DNA of 64,000 nucleotides, taken from positions 372,001 to 436,000 of the forward strand of contig CAWATG010000005.1 of NCBI GenBank assembly GCA_963785035.1, in the 5' to 3' direction. A program made the position numbers and the translations under genes. The stretch comes from CAWATG01 sp963785035 (GTDB lineage Bacteria > Actinomycetota > Acidimicrobiia > IMCC26256 > CAWATG01). The notes under the pieces were generated by a model. It made no database searches, had not been told where the DNA came from, and was given only the letters and a program-made list of their open reading frames with translations. This document shows, one piece after another, positions 46,406 to 55,481 of this stretch (position 1 is the first letter of the stretch; every line of letters starts with the position of its first letter).

Positions 46406-47653
46406 TCAGACGTAACGGCGGGGCACACGTGGACCGATCTGACACACGATCTCGTACGGGATCGTCTCGACGAGGCGTGCCCACTCGACTGCCGTGATCT
46501 CCTCGCGTCCCTGCCGTCCCAACAGCACGACCTCATCCCCGACCGCGACATCGTCGTCGCCCATATCGACCATCAGTTGGTCCATTGTCACGGTTCCCGC
46601 GATTTGCCGACGAACACCACCAACCAACACCTCACCTCCAGCAGCGCCGAGTTTCCGGGGTATGCCATCGGCATACCCGACTGGAACGGTTGCAATGTTC
46701 GACGCGCTCCCGAGCTCATAGCGAAGGCCATAGGAAATTCGCTGACCCGCCTCGAGTCGCTGCACGTGCGAGACGCTGGCCTTCATCGACAACACCGGCG
46801 CCAGCGGGACGACGTTGCCGAGCTCCTCAGCCGGAGCGATGCCATATACCGCAATCCCCACCCTCACGAGGTCATAGCGAGACTCGGGAAACACCAAAGC
46901 TGCCGCAGAGTTCGCAGCGTGCACGATTCCCGGATTCACCTCGGATTCCTCGAATGCAGCAAGCACCGAATTGAAATGCGCGAGCTGTTCAGCGGTGAAA
47001 TCGTTGTTCACCTCGTCGGCAACCGCGAGATGCGTACACACTCCAGCCAGACGTAGCCCTGGCTCCTCGTTGATACGTCGCGCCAACTCGAGCGCGTGGG
47101 CCGGCCGACAGCCGACCCGATGCATACCGGTATCGACCTTGAGATGAACATCAAGGGGCGCGACCCGTCCACATTCAGCCATGGCCTTCGCGAGCGCGTC
47201 GATGCCGCCATCGGTGTACACCACCGGTGTCAGATCGCGCGCGATGACGGTCGGCGCCGCAGTCGGCGCAGGTTCGGAGAGCACCATGATGGGAGCTCTG
47301 ACGCCGGCGTCGCGAAGTGCCACACCCTCCTCGACGAGGGCGACGCCAAGCCACCTCGCTCCTGCGTCGAGCGCAGCGAACGCCACCGGAACTGCGCCAT
47401 GGCCGTACGCATCGGCCTTGACGACGGCCATCACCGCCGCTGGAGCGACCATGTTCACCATCGTTGCGACGTTCGCTCGTACCGCGGAAAGGTCGATCTC
47501 GCTCCACACCGGACGGAACACCAGTGCAGGGTCCATCTCGAAACCCGACGCCGTGCTCGACGACGCACTCGACACTGCGTTCGAGGGCGGGGCCAGGTCG
47601 GGCTGCGACGCGCCAGAGAAAGGCCGCTGCGGAGTCGGTGATGTCGGTGTCAC
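46406..47653 (-). CDS. alr: Alanine racemase
   Basis: PLP enzyme producing D-alanine for peptidoglycan. PVWSEIDLSAVRANVATMVN, the PLP Lys in VMAVVKADAYGHGAVPVA, DVHLKVDTGMHRVGCRPAHA, AANSAAALVFPESRYDLVRV, GIAVYGIAPAEE, and the C-terminal domain with ISYGLRYELGSASNIATVPV (catalytic Tyr region) and MDQLMVDMGDDDVAVGDEVV. GTG 47653 overlaps the nnr stop; the first 40 residues are Pro/Ser-rich and unlike the family, so translation may really begin at MDPALVFRPVW. About 375-415 aa. Confidence 0.93.
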   Translation of the reverse strand: MTPTSPTPQRPFSGASQPDLAPPSNAVSSASSSTASGFEMDPALVFRPVWSEIDLSAVRANVATMVNMVAPAAVMAVVKADAYGHGAVPVAFAALDAGARWLGVALVEEGVALRDAGVRAPIMVLSEPAPTAAPTVIARDLTPVVYTDGGIDALAKAMAECGRVAPLDVHLKVDTGMHRVGCRPAHALELARRINEEPGLRLAGVCTHLAVADEVNNDFTAEQLAHFNSVLAAFEESEVNPGIVHAANSAAALVFPESRYDLVRVGIAVYGIAPAEELGNVVPLAPVLSMKASVSHVQRLEAGQRISYGLRYELGSASNIATVPVGYADGIPRKLGAAGGEVLVGGVRRQIAGTVTMDQLMVDMGDDDVAVGDEVVLLGRQGREEITAVEWARLVETIPYEIVCQIGPRVPRRYV

Positions 47654-49167
47654 GCCTTCTCCACGGTCCGACGGACTGAAGCGATCGCGCCAACGAGATC
47701 GCCGGCGATGAGTCCAGTATGTCCTGCCACGTCGGCGGCCCGACTATGCAGCCAGACACCCCCGGCAGCGGCCTCGAAAGCAGGGACACCCCGGCTCAAC
47801 AAACCTCCGACAATTCCCGCCAACACGTCGCCCGTGCCGGCGCTCGCGAGCCATGGGCCTCCCCCGAGATCGATCACCGCTCTGCCGTCAGGAGCCGCAA
47901 CGACCGTGCTCGGGCCCTTCAACACCACAACGCTCACAGCAGACTGTGCGAGGCTTCTGGCAGCGGTGAGGCGGTCCTGACCAGGCGACACACCCGCTAG
48001 GCGTTCGAACTCGGCGTGATGGGGCGTGATGATGGTCCTCAAGCTGTCGCTGCCTTCCGGACTCGTCCCCCGAGCAACAAGCGCGTTGATGCTACCCCCG
48101 AGGGCATTGATCCCATCTGCATCGAGCACGACCGGGGAACGAACAGAGTGGACCAGACGCCGCACCACCTCGCCGACATCGCCGCCGACACCCAGTCCAG
48201 GCCCGATCACCACCGCCGAAAAGCGATCTGCCATGCCTTCGATTTCTTCGACCGCCTGAGCGGCAACCCGGCCCTCCGCATCGACCGCCAGCACCCTCGC
48301 GATCAGCTCGCTGCCGGCCAGCTGTGCGGCACTGCTCGCACCCGGAACAGCACACCACACAATTCCAGCTCCGGTCCGCAGCGCTGCACGTCCGACGAGC
48401 AATGGCGCGCCCGTCATGCCAAGTGAACCACCGACCACCAAGGTCGCCGACGACCACTTGTGCGCGGTGTCGCCGCGCGGCGGCAACCAACTGCCCAACT
48501 CGGTCCCATCAAGCACCCCCACACCTGGAGTCTCACTGCCGTCGTGATCTTCGACGTCGATGCCACCGTCGACAACGTCGATGCCGATGTCGACAACGTC
48601 GATGCCGATGTCGACAACCTTGACGTCGCCCGCAAGAGCACGCCCGGGATATTGGCAGAGTCCCGTCTTGAGCGCAGCGAGGCACACAGTCATATCTGCG
48701 CGAAACGCCGGACCATTCACCGCACCGGTCGTGCCGTCAACACCCGAGGGAATGTCAATCGAGACACGAGCCGGACCATTATCGACGAGGCTCATCTCGG
48801 CGACCCACGCAGCATCGCCAGTCAGTACGCCGCGCAGCCCCGTGCCCATCATCGCATCGAGCACCACGTCCGCCAGCCGAATCGCGCGCGCGGCGTCGCC
48901 CCGGTCGATACCGCGCTCAAGGTGGAACTCGTCAACGCGCGCGCCCCACCTTCTGAGCAGTGCCGCGGCGATTACACCGTCACCGCCGTTGTTGCCTTTG
49001 CCACACACCACAACGACGCGCCGACCGTAGGTGCCGCCCATGAAGCGACGTACCTCACGGGCAACGGCATGACCGGCCCGCGTCATGAGAACGGTCTCGG
49101 TTGTGCCCGCCAGGATTGCTCTCCGATCGGCGGCCGCCATCTGCGCCGGCGTCAGTACCGGTTGCAT
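47650..49167 (-). CDS. nnr: Bifunctional NAD(P)HX epimerase/dehydratase
   Basis: Repairs hydrated NAD(P)H. The N-terminal YjeF epimerase domain has VVVVCGKGNNGGDGVIAAAL, VVLDAMMGTGLRGVLTGDAA and VSIDIPSGVDGTTGAVNGPA. The C-terminal ADP/ATP-dependent dehydratase has SATLVVGGSLGMTGAPLLVG, AVVIGPGLGVGGDVGEVVRR, VLDADGINALGGSINALVA, TPHHAEFERLAGVSPGQDRL, and GTGDVLAGIVGGLLSRGVP. 505 aa. Between domains, a heptapeptide V-V-D-I-G-I-D is repeated three times, encoded by a 21-bp tandem repeat. It overlaps alr and touches acpS. Intact. Confidence 0.93.
   Translation of the reverse strand: MQPVLTPAQMAAADRRAILAGTTETVLMTRAGHAVAREVRRFMGGTYGRRVVVVCGKGNNGGDGVIAAALLRRWGARVDEFHLERGIDRGDAARAIRLADVVLDAMMGTGLRGVLTGDAAWVAEMSLVDNGPARVSIDIPSGVDGTTGAVNGPAFRADMTVCLAALKTGLCQYPGRALAGDVKVVDIGIDVVDIGIDVVDGGIDVEDHDGSETPGVGVLDGTELGSWLPPRGDTAHKWSSATLVVGGSLGMTGAPLLVGRAALRTGAGIVWCAVPGASSAAQLAGSELIARVLAVDAEGRVAAQAVEEIEGMADRFSAVVIGPGLGVGGDVGEVVRRLVHSVRSPVVLDADGINALGGSINALVARGTSPEGSDSLRTIITPHHAEFERLAGVSPGQDRLTAARSLAQSAVSVVVLKGPSTVVAAPDGRAVIDLGGGPWLASAGTGDVLAGIVGGLLSRGVPAFEAAAGGVWLHSRAADVAGHTGLIAGDLVGAIASVRRTVEKA
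48558..48620. repeat. In-frame 21-bp tandem repeat within nnr
   Basis: Three 21-base units starting cgatgcc at 48558, 48579 and 48600 (cgatgccgatgtcgacaacgt, with few changes). On the minus strand they encode VVDIGID, VVDIGID and VVDGGID at the inter-domain strand of Nnr. Reading frame is maintained. Confidence 0.9.
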
Positions 49168-49613
49168 CAGAACGCAGACGCCGGCCGCTGATCGAGGTCC
49201 GCCCGGTTCGAAACTCCCACAGCAACAACGAACGCCGCTGCCGTTGAGTGTGTATGGGTCAACGAGAGCATCCAGCGCTCGATTCCGCAGGTGCTTGCAA
49301 GGATCTGTGCTCGACCAGACAGCGCAATCGAGGGTGCGCCTTCGTCGTCACGCAGGACTTCGACAGCCCGAAATGGAAACGCACCAATCCCAACGCCGAG
49401 CGCCTTCATCACCGCTTCTTTAGCACCGAAGCGCGCCGCAAGGTGGGGTGCAGGATCACGATGACGCGCCGCGTATGCGCGTTCCTCATCCGAGAAGAGG
49501 CGCTGCTCGAGTCGCGAACGGCGCGTGAGCGCGTCACGCATTCGTTCGATATCGACGAGATCGACGCCGATACCCAGTATCTGGCCGCCGAGCGAGTCTC
49601 CCATCCGCTGCAT
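49167..49613 (-). CDS. acpS: Holo-[acyl-carrier-protein] synthase
   Basis: 4'-phosphopantetheinyl transferase activating ACP. ILGIGVDLVDIERMRDALTR contains the Mg-binding Asp, LEQRLFSDEERAYAARHRD, and AARFGAKEAVMKALGVGIGA the second metal Glu and Lys. LSLTHTHSTAAAFVVAV is the last family strand. The short form (about 148 aa from ATG 49613, 22 bases after the glmS stop) is used; an upstream frame to 49670 would overlap glmS. Stop coincides with the nnr start. Sits in the usual glmS-acpS-nnr-alr order of actinobacteria. Confidence 0.9.
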   Translation of the reverse strand: MQRMGDSLGGQILGIGVDLVDIERMRDALTRRSRLEQRLFSDEERAYAARHRDPAPHLAARFGAKEAVMKALGVGIGAFPFRAVEVLRDDEGAPSIALSGRAQILASTCGIERWMLSLTHTHSTAAAFVVAVGVSNRADLDQRPASAF

Positions 49614-49635
49614 CACGAGAGGCTCGACTTTCTCG

Positions 49636-52600
49636 TCAGGTGGACCGCCAGTGCTGCGCAAGCACGACAACAGGCTCGGTCAGCAACGCGGCGAGGTCGA
49701 TAGTGCCGAGCACATTGTCATCGAAGGTCGGCTCATTCTCTGTTACCGCATCGCGTATCGCCGCGTAGCGGCTGCGATACCCCTGGAGCACCGATCGCGC
49801 CACCGACGGCTCAAGGCGTTCGCGAAGGTCGAGATGCAGCAGCGTAATACCGACGGTCTGCGCGGCTTTCACCTCGGGAATGATCAACACCGTGCGTCCG
49901 TCATGGCCTCGGGAAACTGTGACTTCGCGCTCGGTCGCGGCACGCCGTTTCGTCCCTCGGAGGCGCGGATCCCGATCGGTCCGAGAGACGAGGCTCACTG
50001 ACTCACCACCGCGATCGACAACTCGAATCGTCGCGGCGTCTGTCGCAACGTCGCCATCGACCAGATATCGCGTGTAACCGCTGACGCGTTCGACAGCCGG
50101 GTCCAGATCGACCAGCGTCCGCAGTGCGCGGTAACTGAGGTTGTCGCGCTCTGCCCCTGCCGAGAGCACCTCCGACACAAGCCGGACTCGCAACAACGTC
50201 TCGTCGCTGCGCGAAATCCCGACCGTCACAGTCTTGGCCTGATGCTTGATCGCATCCACGGGCCGCGTCAACTCTTCAATGCCGCGCGTGAGCGCGGAGG
50301 TGAGCGCATCGATGATGACCCCGGGGGTTCCGACGACGCCGTACTCGATTTGGTAGCTCTCGAGCGGCGCGACCCCGATGGCATACCGAAGCAGCGACGC
50401 GAGCTTGACCGCGGTACTCGCCTCCAAGTGCCCGTCGTAGATGTTCGCTCGCAAGCCTTCGAAAATCCGCTCGGTTGGCTGTACAAGCACCGTGGCAAGT
50501 GCACGCACCGCAGCGTCGCTATCGGTGGTGGATCCCAATGCGCCTTCGATGGCAGCGCGCGCTTCACGCATCGGCAGCGCCGACGCGTCGATGGCAAGCG
50601 CAGCTTCATAGCCGAAGAGATGTCCGACCATCGCTGAAAGCACAAATGCAAGCATGGGATGAACCGCAGGAACAGTGAGCATTTCCAGGGCCGCCGAGAA
50701 TCGGTCTTCGCCATCGCTGGCAACGACGACCGGCGCCGCCTTGTGCGCACGGTAAATCGCGACTTCTTTGGCGACGTCGTCCGCGTTCGACCCCGAAAGC
50801 CCAGCGGCACACACGAAAATCAGGGGTTCAGAGGATAGGTCAATATGCTTCTTGTCCTCGGTGACATCACATGCGATGGACTTGTAACACAGCTCCGAGA
50901 GTTTGATCCGTACTTCTTGTGCCGCGACCTTGTTGGGCCCATTCCCCACTACCGCCCAATACCGACGGTGTGGAGCAACGCGACGGGCTGCTTCTGCGAC
51001 CGAGGAGCGTCGTGCGAGCACAACCCGCATGACGTCGGGCAGTTCCAATAACGATCGCAGCAGCTCGTCTCGTGTGTGCAGACCTGTCATCGCCGTTGAC
51101 GATTTCGGCGATTGCCGACGCAAGAAGGAACCCAGCTGCCACCTGTGCGTAAAACGCCTTCGTTGACGCAACGCTCATCTCGACATCACGGCCGTCAGAG
51201 GTGTAGAGCACACCGTCGGCCTTGTCGGTCAGGTCACTGTTGCGACGGTTGACGATGGCAATCACCAGCGCGCCGCGGCCGCGGACCAGGTCGACCGTCC
51301 GGTTGGTATCGGTCGTCGTGCCACTTTGACTGATGGCGATGATGAGGGTGTCCTCCATCGTGTCGCCCATCCCGAAGCCCGAGAGTTCCGTTGCTGCAAG
51401 CGCCTGGACGATCAGTCCCGGCGCAAGCACCTCGAGAGCTGATGCGAGGCTCTGGCCGGCCACGGCCGCTGTACCTTGTCCGATGACGAGCACGCGCCGG
51501 ATCGCACCGGAGTGGAGCCCTTCACGAATCGCTCGTGAGAGCACTGCTTCGTCGAGGTCCACGTGAAGATGCCCGTCAATCGTCACGATCTTTCCGCGGA
51601 GCGTCTTGCGGAACGAGTTCGGCGCTTCGGTGATCTCCTTCAACAGGAAATGCGGGAACTCGGCGCGATCGATATCTCGCGTCGTGATCTGCGCAACCTG
51701 GATGTCGTCCTCAGTGACGGGAAGTAGCGTCCCGTCATAGGACAGTCGTGTGATCCCCTCGATCGTTCCTGCGCCCGCAGCGTCCAGGACGACGATCTGC
51801 CCGCGACTGGCGCTGACGTTCTCAAGGTTCGAAGGCGTCTCGCCGTCCATCCGGAGATACGAAGTTGTTTCCTCGACGAGTCCATAGGGCTCACTGGCCA
51901 CGACGAAGCAGTCCTCGGCGAGACCGATATACATTGCCTGACCGCTCCCGCGCAGAGCGAGCAGGAGCTGGTCGGGCGCCGCCGACGGCGCTGATGGCAA
52001 CCGCAACGGAACCTTCGAGCTGCACCGCCGTGGCTCGTAAGGCCTCCTGCAGCGCCTCGCCGTCGGCAATGCGGCGCGAGACCAAAGCAGGGATCACCTT
52101 CGCGTCCGTCGTAATCTCCGGAGCGATCGCAAGCCCTTCGAGCGCGATGAGGTCGCCGTAGTTGTCCACGTCACCGTTGAGAACTCCGAGGACATACGGG
52201 CCCTCTGGACGGCCCACCTCCTCCGAGTTCAAAGGGTGAGCATTCGCTTCTGACGTGACGCCAACACTTGCCCAACGGGTGTGGCCGAGCACGGTTGCCC
52301 GTGCAGCACCCGAACTCAGAGCCTGGCGAAGAAGCTCATCGGTCTTGATTGCTTCGCGAAGAGAAGCTGTGTTGTCGCCCAGCTCGCCGATTTCCGCCGC
52401 AGCTTTGTAAACGAAACTGAGCAGCCCTCCGGGAGTGCGGACAGCACGCGAACGGAACTGCGCGTCGTCGCCACGCTCTGCCAACATCGCGCGAATGGAG
52501 GCGTCGTCGAGATCCAGACCGTGGTCACGTACGAGCAGATGCAACCCAGCCGAATCGCGGCCGCGCACCTCGAGCCGGTCCAGCGCGGAAAGCGCAACTT

Positions 52601-53072
52601 GCACAGCAACGAACGCGTCGATCATCCCATCGTTGGCGCCGCCTCCGGCAAGGTCACCAACCGCCTGAGCGTTGCGCACACGATCCCGAGCGATTGCCCA
52701 CGCGGCGTCCTTGACCCTGATCAGCGCTGCCGTGACAGCCTCGAGCTCGCCCGTGGAAAGACTTGCAGCCAAGCTGTCCAAGACCTGGTCGAGCGTGTCG
52801 ATGCCCTTGTGGATACGCGTGCTGCGCGACTCGATCTCATCGAGCAGACCGGAGCACCGTAAGAGCGCTCCGACGCCGGGAGCGCCACGGAGTTCTCGAT
52901 CGACGAGTTCGAGATGCACAGCGCAGGGCGTCAGATTTTCGACAGATATGGTCCCGGCCTCGACAGCTTGGCTGATGAGGTCTTCCGCGAGGCCCAGCTT
53001 CTCGAGAAGAAGCGCGGGCGCGGGCGCGGCCCGGTTACTGGGCCGTCCAACGACAGCAATAATTCCACACAT
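49636..53072 (-). CDS. glmS: Giant glucosamine-6-phosphate synthase-like protein (GlmS variant), frame broken twice
   Basis: About 1144 aa after two one-base repairs (near 51985 and 51090), versus about 610 for normal GlmS. Cys2 of MCGIIAVVG is the glutaminase nucleophile. A roughly 130-residue helical insert follows before LDRLEVRGRDSAGLHLL (about 165-180), then GHTRWASVGVTSEANAHPLN (about 263-282) and LNGDVDNYGDL (298-308). The first SIS domain has VLVIGQGTAAVAGQSLASAL (about 527) and ISQSGTTTDTNRTVDLV; the second WAVVGNGPNKVAAQEVRIKL (about 705). A C-terminal extension of about 310 residues replaces the usual N-L-A-K-S-V-T-V-E tail and matches nothing known to me. The position beside glmM supports GlmS function. 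Confidence 0.82.
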
Positions 53073-53167
53073 AGGAATACGAGTTTAGGAGCACTTGAGA
53101 CCACCGAAATCCACGGCCACCTACGCCGAAATGGGGTCATTCTCCGGCTCGAACAGGCGCTCCCGGC

Positions 53168-54508
53168 TCACCTACACGCCGATTCCACCACGGCGGCGAG
53201 TTCATCGGCGATCCGCCGGGCACGCTCGGGCGTATCGGCCTCGACCATAACTCGCACGAGAGGTTCCGTTCCCGAGGATCGAACGAGCACGCGACCCTCG
53301 TCGCCTAGCTCGGCCTCTGCCGACTGGACCGCGGCCCCGACCGCAACGGAACCCTCCAATCCGGAGCGATCCTGTACCCGAACGTTGACGAGAACTTGTG
53401 GAAAGACCTGCATGGCCGACGCCAGCTCCGACATGCTGGCGCTGCTGCGCGCCATCACGTCGAGGACCGCCAATGCCGTGAGGGTGCCGTCGCCAGTGGT
53501 GGCCAGATCAGCCAGGATCACATGGCCGGACTGCTCGCCCCCGACGGACAGCCCATGTTTGCCAATGGCCTCCAGAACGTTGCGGTCACCGACGGCTGTT
53601 TCGAACATCGTGATGCCGTGCTGTTCCAACGCCCGACGAAGGCCAAGGTTGGACATGACCGTCACGGCGATGGCATTCCCCTTGAGGCGACCACGGCCGA
53701 GCAGATCCAGGGCCAGGATCAACATGAGATGGTCGCCGTCGACGAGCTCGCCGTGCTCATCAACCGCAATGACACGGTCCGCGTCACCGTCGAACGCGAA
53801 GCCCACATCCGCGCCGAGTTCGCGCACGCTGCGCTGCAACGCCGCAGGGTGCGTCGACCCACAGTTCTCGTTGATGTTCACGCCGTCGGGTGACACATTC
53901 AGCAACGTAACGTCGAGCCCGAGTTCCCGAGCCACGCGTCCGGCGGTCCCGTATGCAGCACCATTGCCGCAGTCGAGGACCACTTTGAGTCCGTCGAGGC
54001 GTCTTCCTTCCAAGGAGCTGATCAGATGGACGCTGTAGCGGTCAACGGATCCGGCAATACGCGATGCAACGCCGACATCGGCACCAGAGACCGCGACTGA
54101 TCCCGCCCCGTGCTCGACGATCGCGAGCAGTTCATCCTCGATGCGGGATTCGAGTTCGTCGGCAATCTTGTGACCACCCGCGGCGAAGAGTTTGATGCCG
54201 TTGTCCGGAAATGGATTGTGGCTCGCCGAGATCATTGCCGCCGGAGCGCCGAGCGCTGCCGCAAGATGCGCGAGTCCTGGAGTCGGCAAGACACCCGCGG
54301 ACTGCACGTCGACACCTTCGGCACACAGTCCTGCTGTGAGCGAAGCCTCGAGCAACGTGCCCGACCGGCGCGTATCGCGCCCGATCAGAAACGGCACCTT
54401 CGGTGCCAACACCCGCCCGACCGCTCGACCCAAAGCCGTGACGAGTTCACCCGTGAGGTCGACGTTCGCAACGCCGCGAACGCCATCGGTACCGAAACGC
54501 AGCGACAT
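53168..54508 (-). CDS. glmM: Phosphoglucosamine mutase
   Basis: Interconverts glucosamine-6- and glucosamine-1-phosphate for UDP-GlcNAc. LRFGTDGVRGVANVDLTGEL at the start, the phosphoserine loop PAAMISASHNPFPDNGIKLF, the metal loop VGFAFDGDADRVIAVDEHGE, GGEQSGHVILADLATTGDGT (substrate loop) and the C-terminal phosphate site VLVRSSGTEPLVRVMVEADT. 446 aa, standard, intact. It lies between rpsI and the giant glmS; the 95 bases to glmS hold no gene. Confidence 0.95.
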   Translation of the reverse strand: MSLRFGTDGVRGVANVDLTGELVTALGRAVGRVLAPKVPFLIGRDTRRSGTLLEASLTAGLCAEGVDVQSAGVLPTPGLAHLAAALGAPAAMISASHNPFPDNGIKLFAAGGHKIADELESRIEDELLAIVEHGAGSVAVSGADVGVASRIAGSVDRYSVHLISSLEGRRLDGLKVVLDCGNGAAYGTAGRVARELGLDVTLLNVSPDGVNINENCGSTHPAALQRSVRELGADVGFAFDGDADRVIAVDEHGELVDGDHLMLILALDLLGRGRLKGNAIAVTVMSNLGLRRALEQHGITMFETAVGDRNVLEAIGKHGLSVGGEQSGHVILADLATTGDGTLTALAVLDVMARSSASMSELASAMQVFPQVLVNVRVQDRSGLEGSVAVGAAVQSAEAELGDEGRVLVRSSGTEPLVRVMVEADTPERARRIADELAAVVESACR

Positions 54509-54524
54509 TGCAGGCCGCTGGGAA

Positions 54525-54917
54525 CTACCGCTTCGAGTACTGCGGGGCCTTGCGGGCTTTGTGAAGTCCGTATTTCTTCCGCTCGACGCGTCGCGCGTCT
54601 CGCGTCAACATCCCCGACTTCTTGAGGACCGGTCGAGTGTCGACGTCGAGCGCCACAAGACCGCGAGCGATGCCGAGACGAATTGCTCCCGCCTGGCCGC
54701 TCACGCCGCCACCCCCGAGGGTGGCATCGACGTCGTACACATCGGCGGTCTGTGTGAGCCGGAGCGGCTCCATCGCAATGACCTGGTGCGTCAGAATCGG
54801 GAAGTACTCTGCAAAGTCACGGCCGTTCACCGTGATCTTGCCGGTGCCGGGGCGCAGTCGTACGCGTGCGACCGCAGACTTACGTCGTCCCGTGGTCTGG
54901 ATGAGGGGCTTGGGCAC
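54525..54917 (-). CDS. rpsI: 30S ribosomal protein S9
   Basis: A 130-aa S9: TGRRKSAVARVRLRPGTGKI at the N-terminus, NGRDFAEYFPILTHQVIAME, the GGGVSGQAGAIRLGIARGLV core, and the basic C-terminal tail ending KYGLHKARKAPQYSKR, which reaches the P-site tRNA. It follows rplM by 26 bases, forming the conserved rplM-rpsI operon, and precedes glmM. Complete and intact. Confidence 0.96.
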   Translation of the reverse strand: MPKPLIQTTGRRKSAVARVRLRPGTGKITVNGRDFAEYFPILTHQVIAMEPLRLTQTADVYDVDATLGGGGVSGQAGAIRLGIARGLVALDVDTRPVLKKSGMLTRDARRVERKKYGLHKARKAPQYSKR

Positions 54918-54943
54918 CGAATACGTCCTTCGAAAATCTGCCG

Positions 54944-55393
54944 TCAGCTGACGGCGCGGCCTGATGCGAGCTGGCGCGGTTGCGGCTGCTGCGCGTGATG
55001 TGGATGGGTGGGACCAGGGTAGACGCGCAGCTTCTTCATCATCTGACGGCCGAGCGGACCCTTCGGAAGCATCCCCTTGACTGCAAGCTTGATGACCCGC
55101 TCGGGATCACGCGCCATGAGGTGCTCCAACGTCTCGGTCGTCAATCCGCTCGGGAAACCCGAGTGGCGACGGTAGAGCTTCTGGCGATTCTTGCGAGGTG
55201 TGATATCGAGCTTTGCAGCATTGATGATGACAACATGATCGCCCGTATCGACGTGAGTCGCGTAGATCGGCTTGTGCTTACCACGCAGCAATGTGGCGGT
55301 CTGTGAGGCAACTCGACCGAGGATGGCCCCCTCGACATCGATGACGTGCCAGGCGCGATCGATGTCAGATGGCTTAGGACTGAAGGTACGCAC
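54944..55393 (-). CDS. rplM: 50S ribosomal protein L13
   Basis: A 149-aa L13: TFSPKPSDIDRAWHVIDVEG, AILGRVASQTATLLRGKHKP, THVDTGDHVVIINAAKLDI, KLYRRHSGFPSGLTTETLEH and VKGMLPKGPLGRQMMKKLRV (the family signature), then YPGPTHPHHAQQPQP. First gene of rplM-rpsI; the 88 bases upstream, before the VIT-family gene, should contain its promoter but no clear element was recognised. Confidence 0.96.
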   Translation of the reverse strand: MRTFSPKPSDIDRAWHVIDVEGAILGRVASQTATLLRGKHKPIYATHVDTGDHVVIINAAKLDITPRKNRQKLYRRHSGFPSGLTTETLEHLMARDPERVIKLAVKGMLPKGPLGRQMMKKLRVYPGPTHPHHAQQPQPRQLASGRAVS

Positions 55394-55481
55394 GGAATCC
55401 TCGGGAAGATGGGCAGCGATGAACGGGCAAGACTAGTTCCCCAGCCGCCACATGATGCAATGAGACGCCTTTCGTGGCCGG

